A stretch of 32,250 nt of DNA, from positions 1 to 32,250 of the forward strand of contig JAHEKJ010000036.1 in assembly GCA_024638385.1 (NCBI GenBank), in the 5' to 3' direction. Positions 9,544 through 17,206 of the stretch are shown here, in pieces (the first letter of the stretch is position 1; each line of letters starts with the position of its first letter). Below the pieces are notes generated by a model. That model worked only from the letters and a program-made list of their open reading frames with translations, did no database searches and was not told the origin of the DNA. The position numbers and the translations under genes are program-made. Source of the stretch: Gammaproteobacteria bacterium (GTDB lineage Bacteria; Pseudomonadota; Gammaproteobacteria; GCA-001735895).

Positions 9544-10206
9544 TCAGGCGAGGAGCAGCGGCATCGGGTCGGGACAGTTGTCGCGGTAGAAATCGAGGTC
9601 CACGGGGCGGACGACGCCCGGATAGTCGCCGCTGATGCCCTGCATGTCGCGAATCAGCTGGAAGTGCAAATGCGGCGTCCAGTCGCCGTTGATCGGCCGC
9701 GGACCGATCGCCGCGATCCGCTCGCCCGCGGCGACGGCCCGGCCTTCGGCGATCCCGGCGAGCGAATCTTCGCTCAGGTGACCGTAGAGGCTGTGAAACT
9801 CGACGCCGTCGAGTTCGTGGCGCAGGATGATGACCGGCCCGTAGTCGCCTTGCGTCGCGCGATTGGCGAAACTGTGGACGCGTCCGGCGAGCGGCGCATG
9901 GAGCGGCGTGCCGACCGGCATGAACACGTCGACGCCGATGTGAATGCAGCGCTCGGCGTCGCCGTCGAACAACGCGGTATCCTTGTACACCGAACGGTTC
10001 TCGAGGTAACCGCCGACGCCGGCGAGCGCGCCGGCCGCATCGATTCGCGCGAACACCGCGGCGTCGAGATCGGCGGGCTCGAGGCCGCGGCCGAATTCGC
10101 TGGTGGCCGACAGTTCCATGTAAACGGTGTTGTCCGCGGTCAGCGGCGGGTCGAAGATCGGCGTGAAGGCCGAGCGGTGGCGGGCGATGAGCGTTGCGAG
10201 GTTCAT
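9544..10206 (-). CDS. M23-family (LytM-type) metallopeptidase domain protein
   Basis: A 220-residue protein with the complete zinc site of LytM endopeptidases: HIGVD, SLYGHL and PHLHFQL. No signal peptide or membrane segment is visible at the N-terminus (MNLATLIARHRSAF), unusual for a cell-wall hydrolase. A similar M23 domain occurs as a module in large bacterial aminotransferase class III fusion proteins, so this may be a stand-alone cytoplasmic relative rather than a peptidoglycan hydrolase. It ends three bases from the convergent membrane-protein gene. The ATG at 10206 opens directly toward the repeat array. Confidence 0.85.
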   Translation of the reverse strand: MNLATLIARHRSAFTPIFDPPLTADNTVYMELSATSEFGRGLEPADLDAAVFARIDAAGALAGVGGYLENRSVYKDTALFDGDAERCIHIGVDVFMPVGTPLHAPLAGRVHSFANRATQGDYGPVIILRHELDGVEFHSLYGHLSEDSLAGIAEGRAVAAGERIAAIGPRPINGDWTPHLHFQLIRDMQGISGDYPGVVRPVDLDFYRDNCPDPMPLLLA

Positions 10207-10242
10207 GGGTACTTGTCGGGTTACTGCACGATCGTGTCTAGC

Positions 10243-10627
10243 GGGGACACGTGCCGAATTCCCCGGCTATTCGAAATCACCGTGTATTATGCCAGAAGTC
10301 GCGTGATTCGCGTCCTGACGGAATTCGGAACGCGTCCCCGATTGCGCACGAACGCGCCCTGACCCTGGCGGGGATACCTACCGAATTCCCCGGCGAATCG
10401 CAAGCACCGGGCATCATGCCAAAAGTCGCGAAGTTCGAGTCCTGATGGAATTCGGAAGGCGTCCCCGATTGTGCACGAACCTGCCCTGACCCGGGCGGGG
10501 ATATCTACCGAATTCCCCGGCGATTCGCAAGCACCGGGCATCATGCCAGAAGTCGCGTGATTCGCGACCTGACGGAATTCGGAACGCGTCCCCGATCTCG
10601 CACGAACCTGCCCTGACCCGGGAGGGC
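10243..10627. repeat. three tandem 127-bp REP/BIME-like units
   Basis: Units start at 10254, 10381 and 10508 with CCGAATTCCCCGGC; the spacing is exactly 127 bp and the copies differ at scattered positions. Each unit pairs a head motif GGGGAYACNTNCCGAATTCC (10243, 10370, 10497) with an inverted tail motif GGAATTCGGAACGCGTCCCC (10320, 10447, 10574). Inverted motif pairs in tandem are the hallmark of BIMEs built from REP sequences, which are mobilised by RAYT-type (Y1) transposases; no such gene is in the window. The array fills the whole gap between the M23 start and the Nudix stop, and the last unit abuts that stop. Confidence 0.85.
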
Positions 10628-11298
10628 TACTTCCAGGCGAATTTCGGCTGCTCGAAATGCGCGACGCGGGTCGGCTTGCCGAGCAGCCCGACCTCGCGAA
10701 ACTGGTAGGCGATCGCGGCGCTCGGCGCCGCGAACCACGAGTCGCCGAGCGGCATCCGCAGCACCGGGTGCTCGCTGCCGTCGATCGTCTCGAGCAACGG
10801 CGCATCGTCGCGCAACAGCTCGGCCAACGGCACCCGGTGGACGCGCTCGACTTCGCCGGGATTCGGCTCGAGCCGCGCGCCCGGCTCGCCCCAGACGACG
10901 TAAGGCGTGATCACGTACCCCGAGCGCGTCGGGTAATCGTCGAGCCGGCCGAGAATACGATCCGCACCGAGGTCCAGGGCGACCTCTTCGGCGAGTTCGC
11001 GCAAGGCGGCGGCGGCCGGCGTCTCGCCGGGATCGACGCGGCCGCCGGGAAACGCGCGCTGGCCGGCATGGGTTTTCAGTTTCGAAGCCCGCGTCGTCAG
11101 AATAAAAGCGGCCTGGCCGCAGCGCGCGGGCGAATGCGCGATATTGGCGATGCCGGCCGGCTCCGTGCAATCGGTCAGTGTAAAGGCGACGGCGGCGCGG
11201 ACCCTGCCCCGCGGCTCGAGTTCGCGCGCCTCGAAGCGCTCGAGATTGCGTTGCACGCACAAGCGCAGCGACTCATCGAATCTATAGATCGGCTCCAC
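10627..11298 (-). CDS. Nudix hydrolase, CoA-pyrophosphatase (NudL/NUDT7-8) type
   Basis: A 223-residue Nudix protein. The Nudix box is GRVDPGETPAAAALRELAEE, with the metal-binding REx2EE intact; the Gly normally closing the box is Ala. Just upstream is ILTTRASKLKTHAGQRAFPG, the extension typical of coenzyme A pyrophosphatases, which cleave CoA into adenosine 3',5'-bisphosphate and phosphopantetheine. The start is GTG at 11298 without a clear RBS. The stop lies at the edge of the tandem repeat array, and a frame reading through the repeats is not a real extension. Confidence 0.85.
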   Translation of the reverse strand: MEPIYRFDESLRLCVQRNLERFEARELEPRGRVRAAVAFTLTDCTEPAGIANIAHSPARCGQAAFILTTRASKLKTHAGQRAFPGGRVDPGETPAAAALRELAEEVALDLGADRILGRLDDYPTRSGYVITPYVVWGEPGARLEPNPGEVERVHRVPLAELLRDDAPLLETIDGSEHPVLRMPLGDSWFAAPSAAIAYQFREVGLLGKPTRVAHFEQPKFAWK

Positions 11299-11359
11299 GA
11301 ATCAATTCAGTTTATGGATCGGGTAAAACTGCGCAATAGACGTCCAAATCACCGGCAAT

Positions 11360-11626
11360 TTAACCCATTTGGGTGATGTCTCGCGGCGAATATCGGAGGA
11401 TACTAGCGACGTTTTGGGAAAATATCTCAAAAATAAAATGAAAAAAGTCACAACTTCGAATACAACCAGGAGGGTTTTCCCAAACGCACACGACTGTTTT
11501 CGTGGACGGGCTAGCCGCGGACGCCGGTTGTGTGATCTCGTTTGCGCAATCGGGCTGTATCCCTCACGTCTATTTCCAGTTTAATCGCGCAATGTTTGCG
11601 GCCCCTTCGGGGGCCTTTTTTTTTGC
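11360..11626 (+). ncRNA. candidate small RNA or leader ending in a terminator
   Basis: This 330-bp gap between two minus-strand genes is much richer in A+T than its surroundings, especially 11405-11465, and ends in a strong plus-strand terminator although no plus-strand gene precedes it. It contains several GGA motifs (GGAGGA at 11395, AGGAGGG near 11470) of the sort bound by CsrA/RsmA, and a dyad ACCCATTTGGGT at 11363-11374. A 48-codon frame from ATG 11438 stops just before the terminator, but has no RBS and no recognisable product. A non-coding transcript is the simplest reading; the exact 5' end is not determined. Confidence 0.4.
11600..11625 (+). terminator. strong intrinsic terminator
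   Basis: The stem GGCCCC/GGGGCC with a TTCG-type loop is followed by a run of nine T. The T-run is only on the plus strand, so it ends a rightward transcript from 11.36-11.6 kb rather than either flanking minus-strand gene. Confidence 0.85.
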
Positions 11627-11629
11627 CCG

Positions 11630-12679
11630 TCAGATTTTGGGCATTTCCAGCGGCGGCTGTCGGAGCTCGGACAGCAATTCCTTGAGTTCCAGAATGTAAT
11701 CCGACCAGTAGCGCGGCGTGTTGAACCACGGAAACGCCAGCGGAAATGCCGGATCGTTCCAGCGGCGCGCGATCCATGCGTTGAAATGCAGGATTCGCAT
11801 CGCCCGCAAGGGTTCGATCAGCCGCAACTCGCGCAGGTCGAAAGTGCGGAAAGTCTCGTAACCCTCGACGATTTCGACGAGCTGGCGTTGCCGCGTCGGA
11901 GTATCGCCCGACAACAGCATCCACAGGTCCTGGATCGCCGGGCCGCTGATCGCATCGTCGAAATCGACGAAATGCGGGTGCTCGTCGCGCCACAGCACGT
12001 TGCCGCTATGGCAGTCGCCATGCAATGAAATCTGCGCGTAGCCCGGCGAGTCCGGCGGCGCGCGCTCGATTTCGTCGATCACCGCCGTCGTCACGGCGCG
12101 ATACGACGCCTCGAGATCCAGCGGCACGAAACCGGCTACCAGCAGGAATTCCACGTTGTCTCGCGCGGCCGTGGTCGCCAGGTGCTGGCGATGAACGAAC
12201 GGGAAATCGCTGCCGGCGGCGTGCATCCGGCCGATGAAACGACCGAGTTCATGCAGGTGATCCAGGTTATCGAGTTCGGGCGCGCGGCCGCCCTGGCGCG
12301 GATAAAGCGCGAACAGAAATCCTTCGTGCTCGGCGAGCGTCGGGTATTCGCTGTCGGGGTCGAGTACGAGCGGCGGCACGGCGGCGATCTCGTGCTCGTG
12401 CAAATAGCGGGTGAAGCGGTGCTCTTCGTCGATCTGCGCGGCGCTCCAGCGAGCGGGCCGGTAAAACTTGGCGATGACGGGTTCGTGCTGGTCGATACCG
12501 ACCTGGTAGACGCGGTTTTCGAAGCTGTTGAGCGCTAGCACGCGGGCATCGCTCAGGCGCCCGGTCGATTCGACCGCGTCGATCACCACGTCGGGCGAGA
12601 GCCTCGTATAGGGATGGGTCGCGTCCGAGGTGTCCGTCTCGTCCGCATCCCGCTGCCGTTGATTTCCGTCGATATCCAT
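11630..12679 (-). CDS. srkA: stress response kinase A (SrkA/YihE)
   Basis: A 349-residue protein of the aminoglycoside-phosphotransferase/choline-kinase-like fold. The catalytic loop is LHGDCHSGNVLWR and the metal Asp is in HFVDFDDAISGPAIQDLW, both diagnostic of SrkA (YihE). SrkA phosphorylates protein Ser/Thr and in E. coli counters stress-induced death linked to MazEF. The N-terminal ~20 residues are acidic and low-complexity, an extension relative to the usual ~330 residues. The ATG at 12679 has GGAG eight to ten bases upstream. In E. coli it sits beside dsbA; here the next gene is a DUF3530-like hydrolase. Confidence 0.92.
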   Translation of the reverse strand: MDIDGNQRQRDADETDTSDATHPYTRLSPDVVIDAVESTGRLSDARVLALNSFENRVYQVGIDQHEPVIAKFYRPARWSAAQIDEEHRFTRYLHEHEIAAVPPLVLDPDSEYPTLAEHEGFLFALYPRQGGRAPELDNLDHLHELGRFIGRMHAAGSDFPFVHRQHLATTAARDNVEFLLVAGFVPLDLEASYRAVTTAVIDEIERAPPDSPGYAQISLHGDCHSGNVLWRDEHPHFVDFDDAISGPAIQDLWMLLSGDTPTRQRQLVEIVEGYETFRTFDLRELRLIEPLRAMRILHFNAWIARRWNDPAFPLAFPWFNTPRYWSDYILELKELLSELRQPPLEMPKI

Positions 12680-12729
12680 CGCTGCGCTCCGCGCCCAGCG
12701 TAACGGAAATCGGCGCCGCCGGCGAGCCG

Positions 12730-13509
12730 CTATTCGAGTCCGTCGAGCCAGGCCGCAACGGCGTCGACCAGTTCGGCGCCGCGGTTACGAAAATAGTGAT
12801 CGGCGCCGGCGAGCACGAGCTGGCGCGACGCGCCATGCCCGGCCGCCTCGATCATGGCGCGACGCTCGGGCGCCTTGCGGATCACCGCGGGATACTCGTC
12901 ACTGCCGTAAAGGTCGAGCACCGGCACCCGCATCGCGTCGAGTGGAAACGGCCGGCGCATCGGCTGCTGGTAGTCGGTCGCGCCCATACCCAGGCCGACG
13001 AACGCGTCGATCTCGACGTCGCCTCGTTCGCGGATCCAGGCCATCGCCATGTGTACGCCGCAGCTGTGCGCGAGCAGCACGACCCGGTCGTGACCGGCCG
13101 CGCGTAAAAATTCGATGCCGGCCTCGATGCGCGGGTAGGCGTGATGGAAGATTTCGACGTAGTCGTAGTACTTCGCCTCCTTGTCGAGCACCGGCATTTG
13201 CAGCGAAAGCGTGCTGTAGCCGCGACCGACCAGGCCGACGCGTAGCGGGTTGACCGCGTCGGCCCAGTCGGGGTGAAAACCGCGGCCATGCAGGATCAGG
13301 ACCGCCGCCCTCGAATCGTCGGCCTCGGTATGAATGCCCAGAAACTCGCGCCCGCCGGCCTCTAGCCACTCGACTTCACCGTCGAAAATCATGTCGACGA
13401 TCTCGTCGGCGAGGCGTTGCTCGCGCGCAAAATCGGGGCCGACTCCATGCGCGGCGCCGGAAAGTACCGCGGCGAGAGTAAAGGCAACAACGCGGATAGT
13501 AGAATTCAT
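12730..13509 (-). CDS. exported DUF3530-type alpha/beta hydrolase, paralogue 1
   Basis: A 259-residue protein with a signal peptide (VVAFTLAAVLSGAAHG, cleavage about residue 22), so periplasmic or surface. LILHGRGFHPDW is the oxyanion-side motif, the nucleophile elbow is AHSCG (S149), the acid is likely in LYGSDEYP and the His in GADHYF. A paralogue with the same layout lies at 26236-27054, so the pair flanks the sulfur genes. Family members are annotated only as DUF3530 or alpha/beta hydrolase; the substrate is unknown. It is transcribed away from the rhodanese-MBL gene. Confidence 0.85.
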   Translation of the reverse strand: MNSTIRVVAFTLAAVLSGAAHGVGPDFAREQRLADEIVDMIFDGEVEWLEAGGREFLGIHTEADDSRAAVLILHGRGFHPDWADAVNPLRVGLVGRGYSTLSLQMPVLDKEAKYYDYVEIFHHAYPRIEAGIEFLRAAGHDRVVLLAHSCGVHMAMAWIRERGDVEIDAFVGLGMGATDYQQPMRRPFPLDAMRVPVLDLYGSDEYPAVIRKAPERRAMIEAAGHGASRQLVLAGADHYFRNRGAELVDAVAAWLDGLE

Positions 13510-13648
13510 TGGCCTATTTTACCGTATACTTCACGCGCAGTGGTGCAACGACAGGCGCTGTGCCGACCTGCCCGGGTTCTCGATAGCCGGGCGCGCTACT
13601 CCACTCGGGTAACTGCCGGACTCAATTCGGGCCGATTCGATCAAGGTC

Positions 13649-14977
13649 ATGACAAGAACCGATCTACTCCGTCTGCCGCTGATTGCGCTTATCGCAGCGA
13701 CGGTCGCGGTGACGGCGGACGAAAGCCAAATGCTGGACGGGCCGGCCTATCTCGAGCAGGTCAACCGCCGTATCGTCAATATCGATACCGCCGAACTCGA
13801 GCGCCTGATTGCCGAGGAACCGGCGCTGGTCGTCATCGACGTGCGCCACGAAAGCGAGGTCAACGCGCGCGGCGGCATGATCGACGCCCGCCGCGAAATC
13901 ATCGTGCCGCGCGGCTGGCTCGAGTTTCGCATGGCCAACGAGGTCGCCGATCGCTCGACCCCGATCGTGGTCTACTGCGGGATCAACCAGCGCAGCCCGC
14001 TGGCGGCGGATACCCTGCAAAAAATGGGTTACACCGATGTCCGCAACTATGCCGACGGATTCTTCGCCTGGCGCGACGCCGGCAAGCCGGTCAAGTTCAC
14101 CGACCGGGCGCTCGACTCGATGCTGTTCCGCAAACCCGAACGGGTCGCCGACGGCGTCTGGTCGGCAATCGGCGCGACCGCGCCGGGGAGCTACGAAAAT
14201 TCGGGACACAACAACAACCTGTCGTTCGTCATCGGCGGGACCCACGTTCTGGTGTTCAATGCCGGCGACAATTATCTGCTGGCGCGGGCGCTGCACGACG
14301 AGATCCGCAAGATCACGATGCTGCCGATCAAGGCGGTGGTGCTGGAAAACGGGCAGGGGCACGCGATGCTAGGCAGCAACTTCTGGCAGGAACAGGGCGT
14401 GCCGGTCATTGCCCACGTCGACGCGGCGCGCGAAATCGACGCGCACGGCGCCGAAATTCTCGAGCGCATGCAGTCGCGCAACGGCGAGAAGTCAAAGCAC
14501 ACGCGGCTGACGCAACCGGACCAGACCTTCGACGAGCGGCTGGACGTCGACCTCGGCGGCCTGCGGGTCGAACTCCGCCATCTCGGGCCCGCGCACAGCC
14601 CCGGCGACATCCTCGCCTGGATTCCCGAGCGCCGACTGGTCATATCGGGCGACATGGCGTTTCACCAGCGGCTGCTGCCCGTGTTCGAGGACACCGACAC
14701 CGCGGCCTGGATCGAAACCTGGGAACGCTTTGCCGCGCTCGAACCGGAAATCGTCATTCCCGGTCATGGCGATCCGACCGACCTCGCCGAAGTCACCCGC
14801 TACACCCGCGACTACCTCGTCTATCTGCGGGCACGAATCGCGGAGGTCCTCGACGACGGCGGCGATTTGCAGCAAGCCTACGCGATCGACCAGTCACCGT
14901 ACGCGCATCTCGACACCTTCCACGAACTCGCCCGCCTGAACGCCGATCGCGTGTTCCGGGCGATGGAATTCGAATAG
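13649..14977 (+). CDS. exported rhodanese-metallo-beta-lactamase fusion
   Basis: A 442-residue protein with a signal peptide (LPLIALIAATVAVTA). Residues about 45-150 are a rhodanese domain with active Cys110 in VVYCGINQRSPLA. Residues about 165-400 are an MBL fold. The usual HxHxDH zinc motif is replaced by ENGQGHAMLG (233-242), while later ligand positions look kept: GPAHSPGD (H316), ISGDMAF (D335) and IPGHGDP (H373). The fused parts suggest persulfide handling, as in persulfide dioxygenase-rhodanese fusions, but loss of the first motif makes the enzyme unlike a standard dioxygenase. It is divergent from the DUF3530 gene and upstream of other sulfur genes. Confidence 0.88.
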   Translation: MTRTDLLRLPLIALIAATVAVTADESQMLDGPAYLEQVNRRIVNIDTAELERLIAEEPALVVIDVRHESEVNARGGMIDARREIIVPRGWLEFRMANEVADRSTPIVVYCGINQRSPLAADTLQKMGYTDVRNYADGFFAWRDAGKPVKFTDRALDSMLFRKPERVADGVWSAIGATAPGSYENSGHNNNLSFVIGGTHVLVFNAGDNYLLARALHDEIRKITMLPIKAVVLENGQGHAMLGSNFWQEQGVPVIAHVDAAREIDAHGAEILERMQSRNGEKSKHTRLTQPDQTFDERLDVDLGGLRVELRHLGPAHSPGDILAWIPERRLVISGDMAFHQRLLPVFEDTDTAAWIETWERFAALEPEIVIPGHGDPTDLAEVTRYTRDYLVYLRARIAEVLDDGGDLQQAYAIDQSPYAHLDTFHELARLNADRVFRAMEFE

Positions 14978-15053
14978 ACGCGCCACCGCGAGCTGCGGCG
15001 ACCAGGCTCCGTTCGCGGCTTCGATTCTGCCGGCGCCAGCGCCCGTCAAGGGT

Positions 15054-15293
15054 TCAGCGTTCGTGCTCCATCAGCACCGGTTTTTCCCGCTTTTCGAGCA
15101 ATTGTTCCTCGGCGGCCAGTTCGTTATCGGCGAACATGATCTTGTAGACGACGTCGGATTCGGCCGATTCGACGCGCAGCTGCTTCGCCTGCCGCTTGGC
15201 GTCGCGGTAAGCCTCGTGCGTCGCCAGCAGTTCGAGCCGCTTGACCAGGTCTATTCCCTCCGAGGTACTGATTTTATAAACATAATAAGGCAT
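15054..15293 (-). CDS. small conserved-looking cytoplasmic protein
   Basis: A 79-residue charged protein starting MPYYVYKIS at the ATG at 15293, with an excellent GGAGGG RBS eight bases upstream; the longer frame start at 15320 has none. The sequence is a beta hairpin start followed by long helix-forming stretches (AYRDAKRQAKQLRVESAESD, then ELAAEEQLLEKREKP). There is no signal, membrane segment or Cys. I do not recognise the family. It is divergent from the next small gene by 62 bp, inside a sulfur gene region. Confidence 0.7.
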   Translation of the reverse strand: MPYYVYKISTSEGIDLVKRLELLATHEAYRDAKRQAKQLRVESAESDVVYKIMFADNELAAEEQLLEKREKPVLMEHER

Positions 15294-15355
15294 GCTTGAT
15301 TCCCTCCAGGGGCTCGACACGCCAGTTTACGGGCGCCGCACAACGGAACCGAGTC

Positions 15356-15655
15356 ATGACCGGAATCAACGATCAGAAACGCGAGTTGAGCCTCGAACAT
15401 CGTATTTTAATACAGGTGCGGCAAGTGTTGGCAAAAGTCGTTCGCGATATTACGCCGCCGCCCGGCGCGCCCTATCCCCTGCCGCAATCCACGATCGATG
15501 AAATTCGCAATTGTTTCGCGTTGATCAGCGCGCGCGAGCGCGAACTCGCTGCGACGAGAAAAGACCCGGACATGCCGGTCATCGGCGGGCGCGCCGCGAC
15601 GACCCGCATCGTCGATCTGGCGCCGGCGAAGCCCGGCACCGACACCGACGAATAG
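15356..15655 (+). CDS. small uncharacterised soluble protein
   Basis: A 99-residue protein from the ATG at 15356 (MTGINDQKRELS); an upstream in-frame start at 15296 would lie in the promoter of the divergent gene. A helix-rich first part (EHRILIQVRQVLAKVVRDIT) is followed by PPPGAPYPLP and a helix with one Cys (STIDEIRNCFALISARERE); the end is acidic and probably disordered. There is no signal peptide. The function is not recognised. It is convergent with the rhodanese gene, six bases apart. Confidence 0.7.
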   Translation: MTGINDQKRELSLEHRILIQVRQVLAKVVRDITPPPGAPYPLPQSTIDEIRNCFALISARERELAATRKDPDMPVIGGRAATTRIVDLAPAKPGTDTDE

Positions 15656-15661
15656 GCCCGC

Positions 15662-16114
15662 TCAGGGCTCGACGGCGACCACCGGCATGCCCGCCTCGAG
15701 CCAGCCGGCGATGCCGTCGCGCACGTTGTGCACCCGCTCGAAACCCAGCTTCGCGTTGAGCCAGTAACCGATAACTCGCGACCGTCCTCCCGTTTCGCAA
15801 ATCAGGACGATCGGTTGTTGCGGGTCGGTGATCTCGGCCAGCCGGACCAACCAGGCCTGCGCGTCGAAGCGACCGAGATGATCGAAGAACGTGATCCGGT
15901 GACTGCCCTCGATGACGCCGGTGGCGCGCCATTCGTCGGCGCGGCGCACGTCGACGATGAGCGTCTGGCGCGCGAGCTCCGTCTCGAGCCCGGCGTTGTC
16001 GATCTCGAAGTACTCGGCCCTGACCGGCGCCGCCAGCACCATTGCAGCCAGCAGCAGGCCCCGCGGCGCAAGCCGACGTAACCGCGCCGCTTTAGTCGAG
16101 CACGACGAGTTCAT
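15662..16114 (-). CDS. exported single-domain rhodanese
   Basis: A 150-residue protein. After an n-region containing LRRLAPRG comes a hydrophobic stretch LLLAAMVLAAPVRA, a likely signal peptide cleaved before EYFEID. The rhodanese core includes LIVDVRRADEW and the active-site loop VLICETGGRSR with Cys106. It would transfer sulfane sulfur in the periplasm. The ATG at 16114 overlaps the end of the DsrE-like gene by 23 bp, indicating coupled translation. The frame stays open much further upstream (to 17101), but that part is the shadow of the DsrE-like and thioredoxin genes. Confidence 0.85.
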   Translation of the reverse strand: MNSSCSTKAARLRRLAPRGLLLAAMVLAAPVRAEYFEIDNAGLETELARQTLIVDVRRADEWRATGVIEGSHRITFFDHLGRFDAQAWLVRLAEITDPQQPIVLICETGGRSRVIGYWLNAKLGFERVHNVRDGIAGWLEAGMPVVAVEP

Positions 16115-16622
16115 AGCCCATGTCCCGGTAGACCCGGATCTGGCCCGGACCGGTCGGCGCGACGTCGACATAATCGGGGAAATCAGCGGCGCTGACGCCG
16201 TACCAGCCGGCGTGGGTCTCGCAGACGTGCACCGGCACGTCGTCGGCGACCAGCGACTGCACCGCCCGGTGCACATCGCGGTATTCGTCGCGATACTGCG
16301 TTTGCAATGCGAATTCCTCGCGGCCGTGCGATACCACGGCGAACTCGGTCTCGGGGAACCGCGCGCGAATCCGCTCGATCGCCCGCCGCGCCTCGGGCAG
16401 AATCCGCTCGAGCGCATCCTCGTCGCCCTCGACGATCTCGAAGACGACGCCGAACGGCGCCTCGGCGCGCGCGAGCAGCGTATCGACCGATTCCGCGGCC
16501 AGCGCAAAACCGGCCGACGCGAACCAGACCGTGACGACGGCGAAGCCGCGGTACAGCCCGGCGGCGCGGCTACTCGAGCGCGTCGAGGGCCCGATCGATG
16601 CGTTCGTCGATGAAGGCGCCAT
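16092..16622 (-). CDS. exported DsrE/DsrF-like protein
   Basis: A 176-residue protein. A hydrophobic segment FAVVTVWFASAGFALA (about 27-42) is a signal peptide, so the protein is periplasmic or membrane-anchored, unlike the cytoplasmic DsrEFH. The fold shows in FAVVSHGREEFAL, VPVHVCETHAGWYGV (C134, the only Cys) and the end YRDMGYELVVLD. The single Cys sits where DsrE-family proteins carry persulfide. The ATG at 16622 has GGAAG upstream and overlaps the thioredoxin-like gene by 53 bp; no later standard start precedes the signal. It lies between a thioredoxin and a rhodanese, consistent with a sulfane-sulfur relay. Confidence 0.82.
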   Translation of the reverse strand: MAPSSTNASIGPSTRSSSRAAGLYRGFAVVTVWFASAGFALAAESVDTLLARAEAPFGVVFEIVEGDEDALERILPEARRAIERIRARFPETEFAVVSHGREEFALQTQYRDEYRDVHRAVQSLVADDVPVHVCETHAGWYGVSAADFPDYVDVAPTGPGQIRVYRDMGYELVVLD

Positions 16623-17064
16623 AGAAATCTTCCGACCAGATGCCGACCAGTTTCTCCGACAGCTCGACGCCGTCGGAGTTCAAAAACACCAGCGTCGGCG
16701 TCAGCGAAACGCCATAGCGCGCCGCGAATTGGTCGGTGTCGAGCAGTCGCCCGTCGAAGTCGATCACGGTTTCGTGAGGGTCGAGCGAAATCGAGCGGAT
16801 CAGGACCTTGCCGTCGTAATCCTCGTTGCGCTGCATCGGCAACAGGAAGGCTTCTTCGAGCCAGCGGCAGTATTCGCAATAGTCGCTGGAAAACTCGAGC
16901 ACCAGCACGAGATTTTGCGCGCCGACGATCCGCGCGACATCGCGCAGATCCGACACCTCGAGCATTTCCTCGATATCGCCCCGCGCAACGCCGGCGAATA
17001 CCAGCGCCGCCAGCAGCGTTGCGCAGCGCCAGGCCGGCGCCGCCGACCGCGGGAAACGACCCAA
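16570..17064 (-). CDS. exported thioredoxin-fold protein, SoxW-like
   Basis: About 164 residues. The signal peptide is CATLLAALVFAGVARG. The redox motif is DYCEYC (C63, C66) followed by RWLEEAFL, and the cis-Pro loop is SLTPTLVFL, so it is a thioredoxin/DsbE-like or SoxW-like thiol oxidoreductase. The frame extends to a TTG at 17118; I prefer the TTG at 17064, two bases after the stop of the 29-residue peptide, because it leaves a normal signal length, but this is uncertain. The CEYC dipeptide is not the classical CGPC. Probable role: keeping periplasmic sulfur-carrier thiols (such as SoxY) or rhodaneses reduced. Confidence 0.8.
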   Translation of the reverse strand: MGRFPRSAAPAWRCATLLAALVFAGVARGDIEEMLEVSDLRDVARIVGAQNLVLVLEFSSDYCEYCRWLEEAFLLPMQRNEDYDGKVLIRSISLDPHETVIDFDGRLLDTDQFAARYGVSLTPTLVFLNSDGVELSEKLVGIWSEDFYGAFIDERIDRALDALE

Positions 17065-17066
17065 GA

Positions 17067-17156
17067 TCAGCCGGACCGTTTGTCGGCGGCGAGCATGACA
17101 CCGGCGCCGAATACGCAAAAGGTCAGAATCAGCGAATACGGCGATTTCGACTTCAT
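17067..17156 (-). CDS. 29-residue single-pass membrane peptide
   Basis: A very short frame MKSKSPYSLILTFCVFGAGV and nine more residues, ending DKRSG. It has an ATG with GGGAG about five bases upstream, a hydrophobic middle long enough for one membrane span, and positively charged ends. It sits between an 88-residue protein gene and the thioredoxin-like gene on the same strand with almost no gap, so it may be translated as part of that operon. I do not recognise it; it could also be a leader for the next gene. Confidence 0.45.
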   Translation of the reverse strand: MKSKSPYSLILTFCVFGAGVMLAADKRSG

Positions 17157-17206
17157 CGCGACTCTCCCGGGTCCGAAATCATCACGCCGGTGGGCCTCGT
17201 CGCGCC

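Noticed and set aside
10243..10627. Could the repeats be a CRISPR array?
   Set aside because: Units are 127 bp and similar throughout, with no short repeat/unique spacer pattern; even the Cas6-like gene does not make it an array.
10287..10805. A minus-strand frame containing repeated peptide blocks
   Set aside because: It is translation of the 127-bp repeats and the wrong frame of the Nudix gene.
11369..11584. A 71-codon plus-strand frame before the terminator
   Set aside because: No RBS at its start, no recognisable protein, and it reads across a dyad and AT-rich promoter-like DNA; an RNA is a better explanation.
16115..17101. One long minus-strand frame running from thioredoxin to rhodanese
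   Set aside because: Its upstream part is low-complexity Arg/Ser-rich shadow of two real genes; the rhodanese has its own start and signal peptide.
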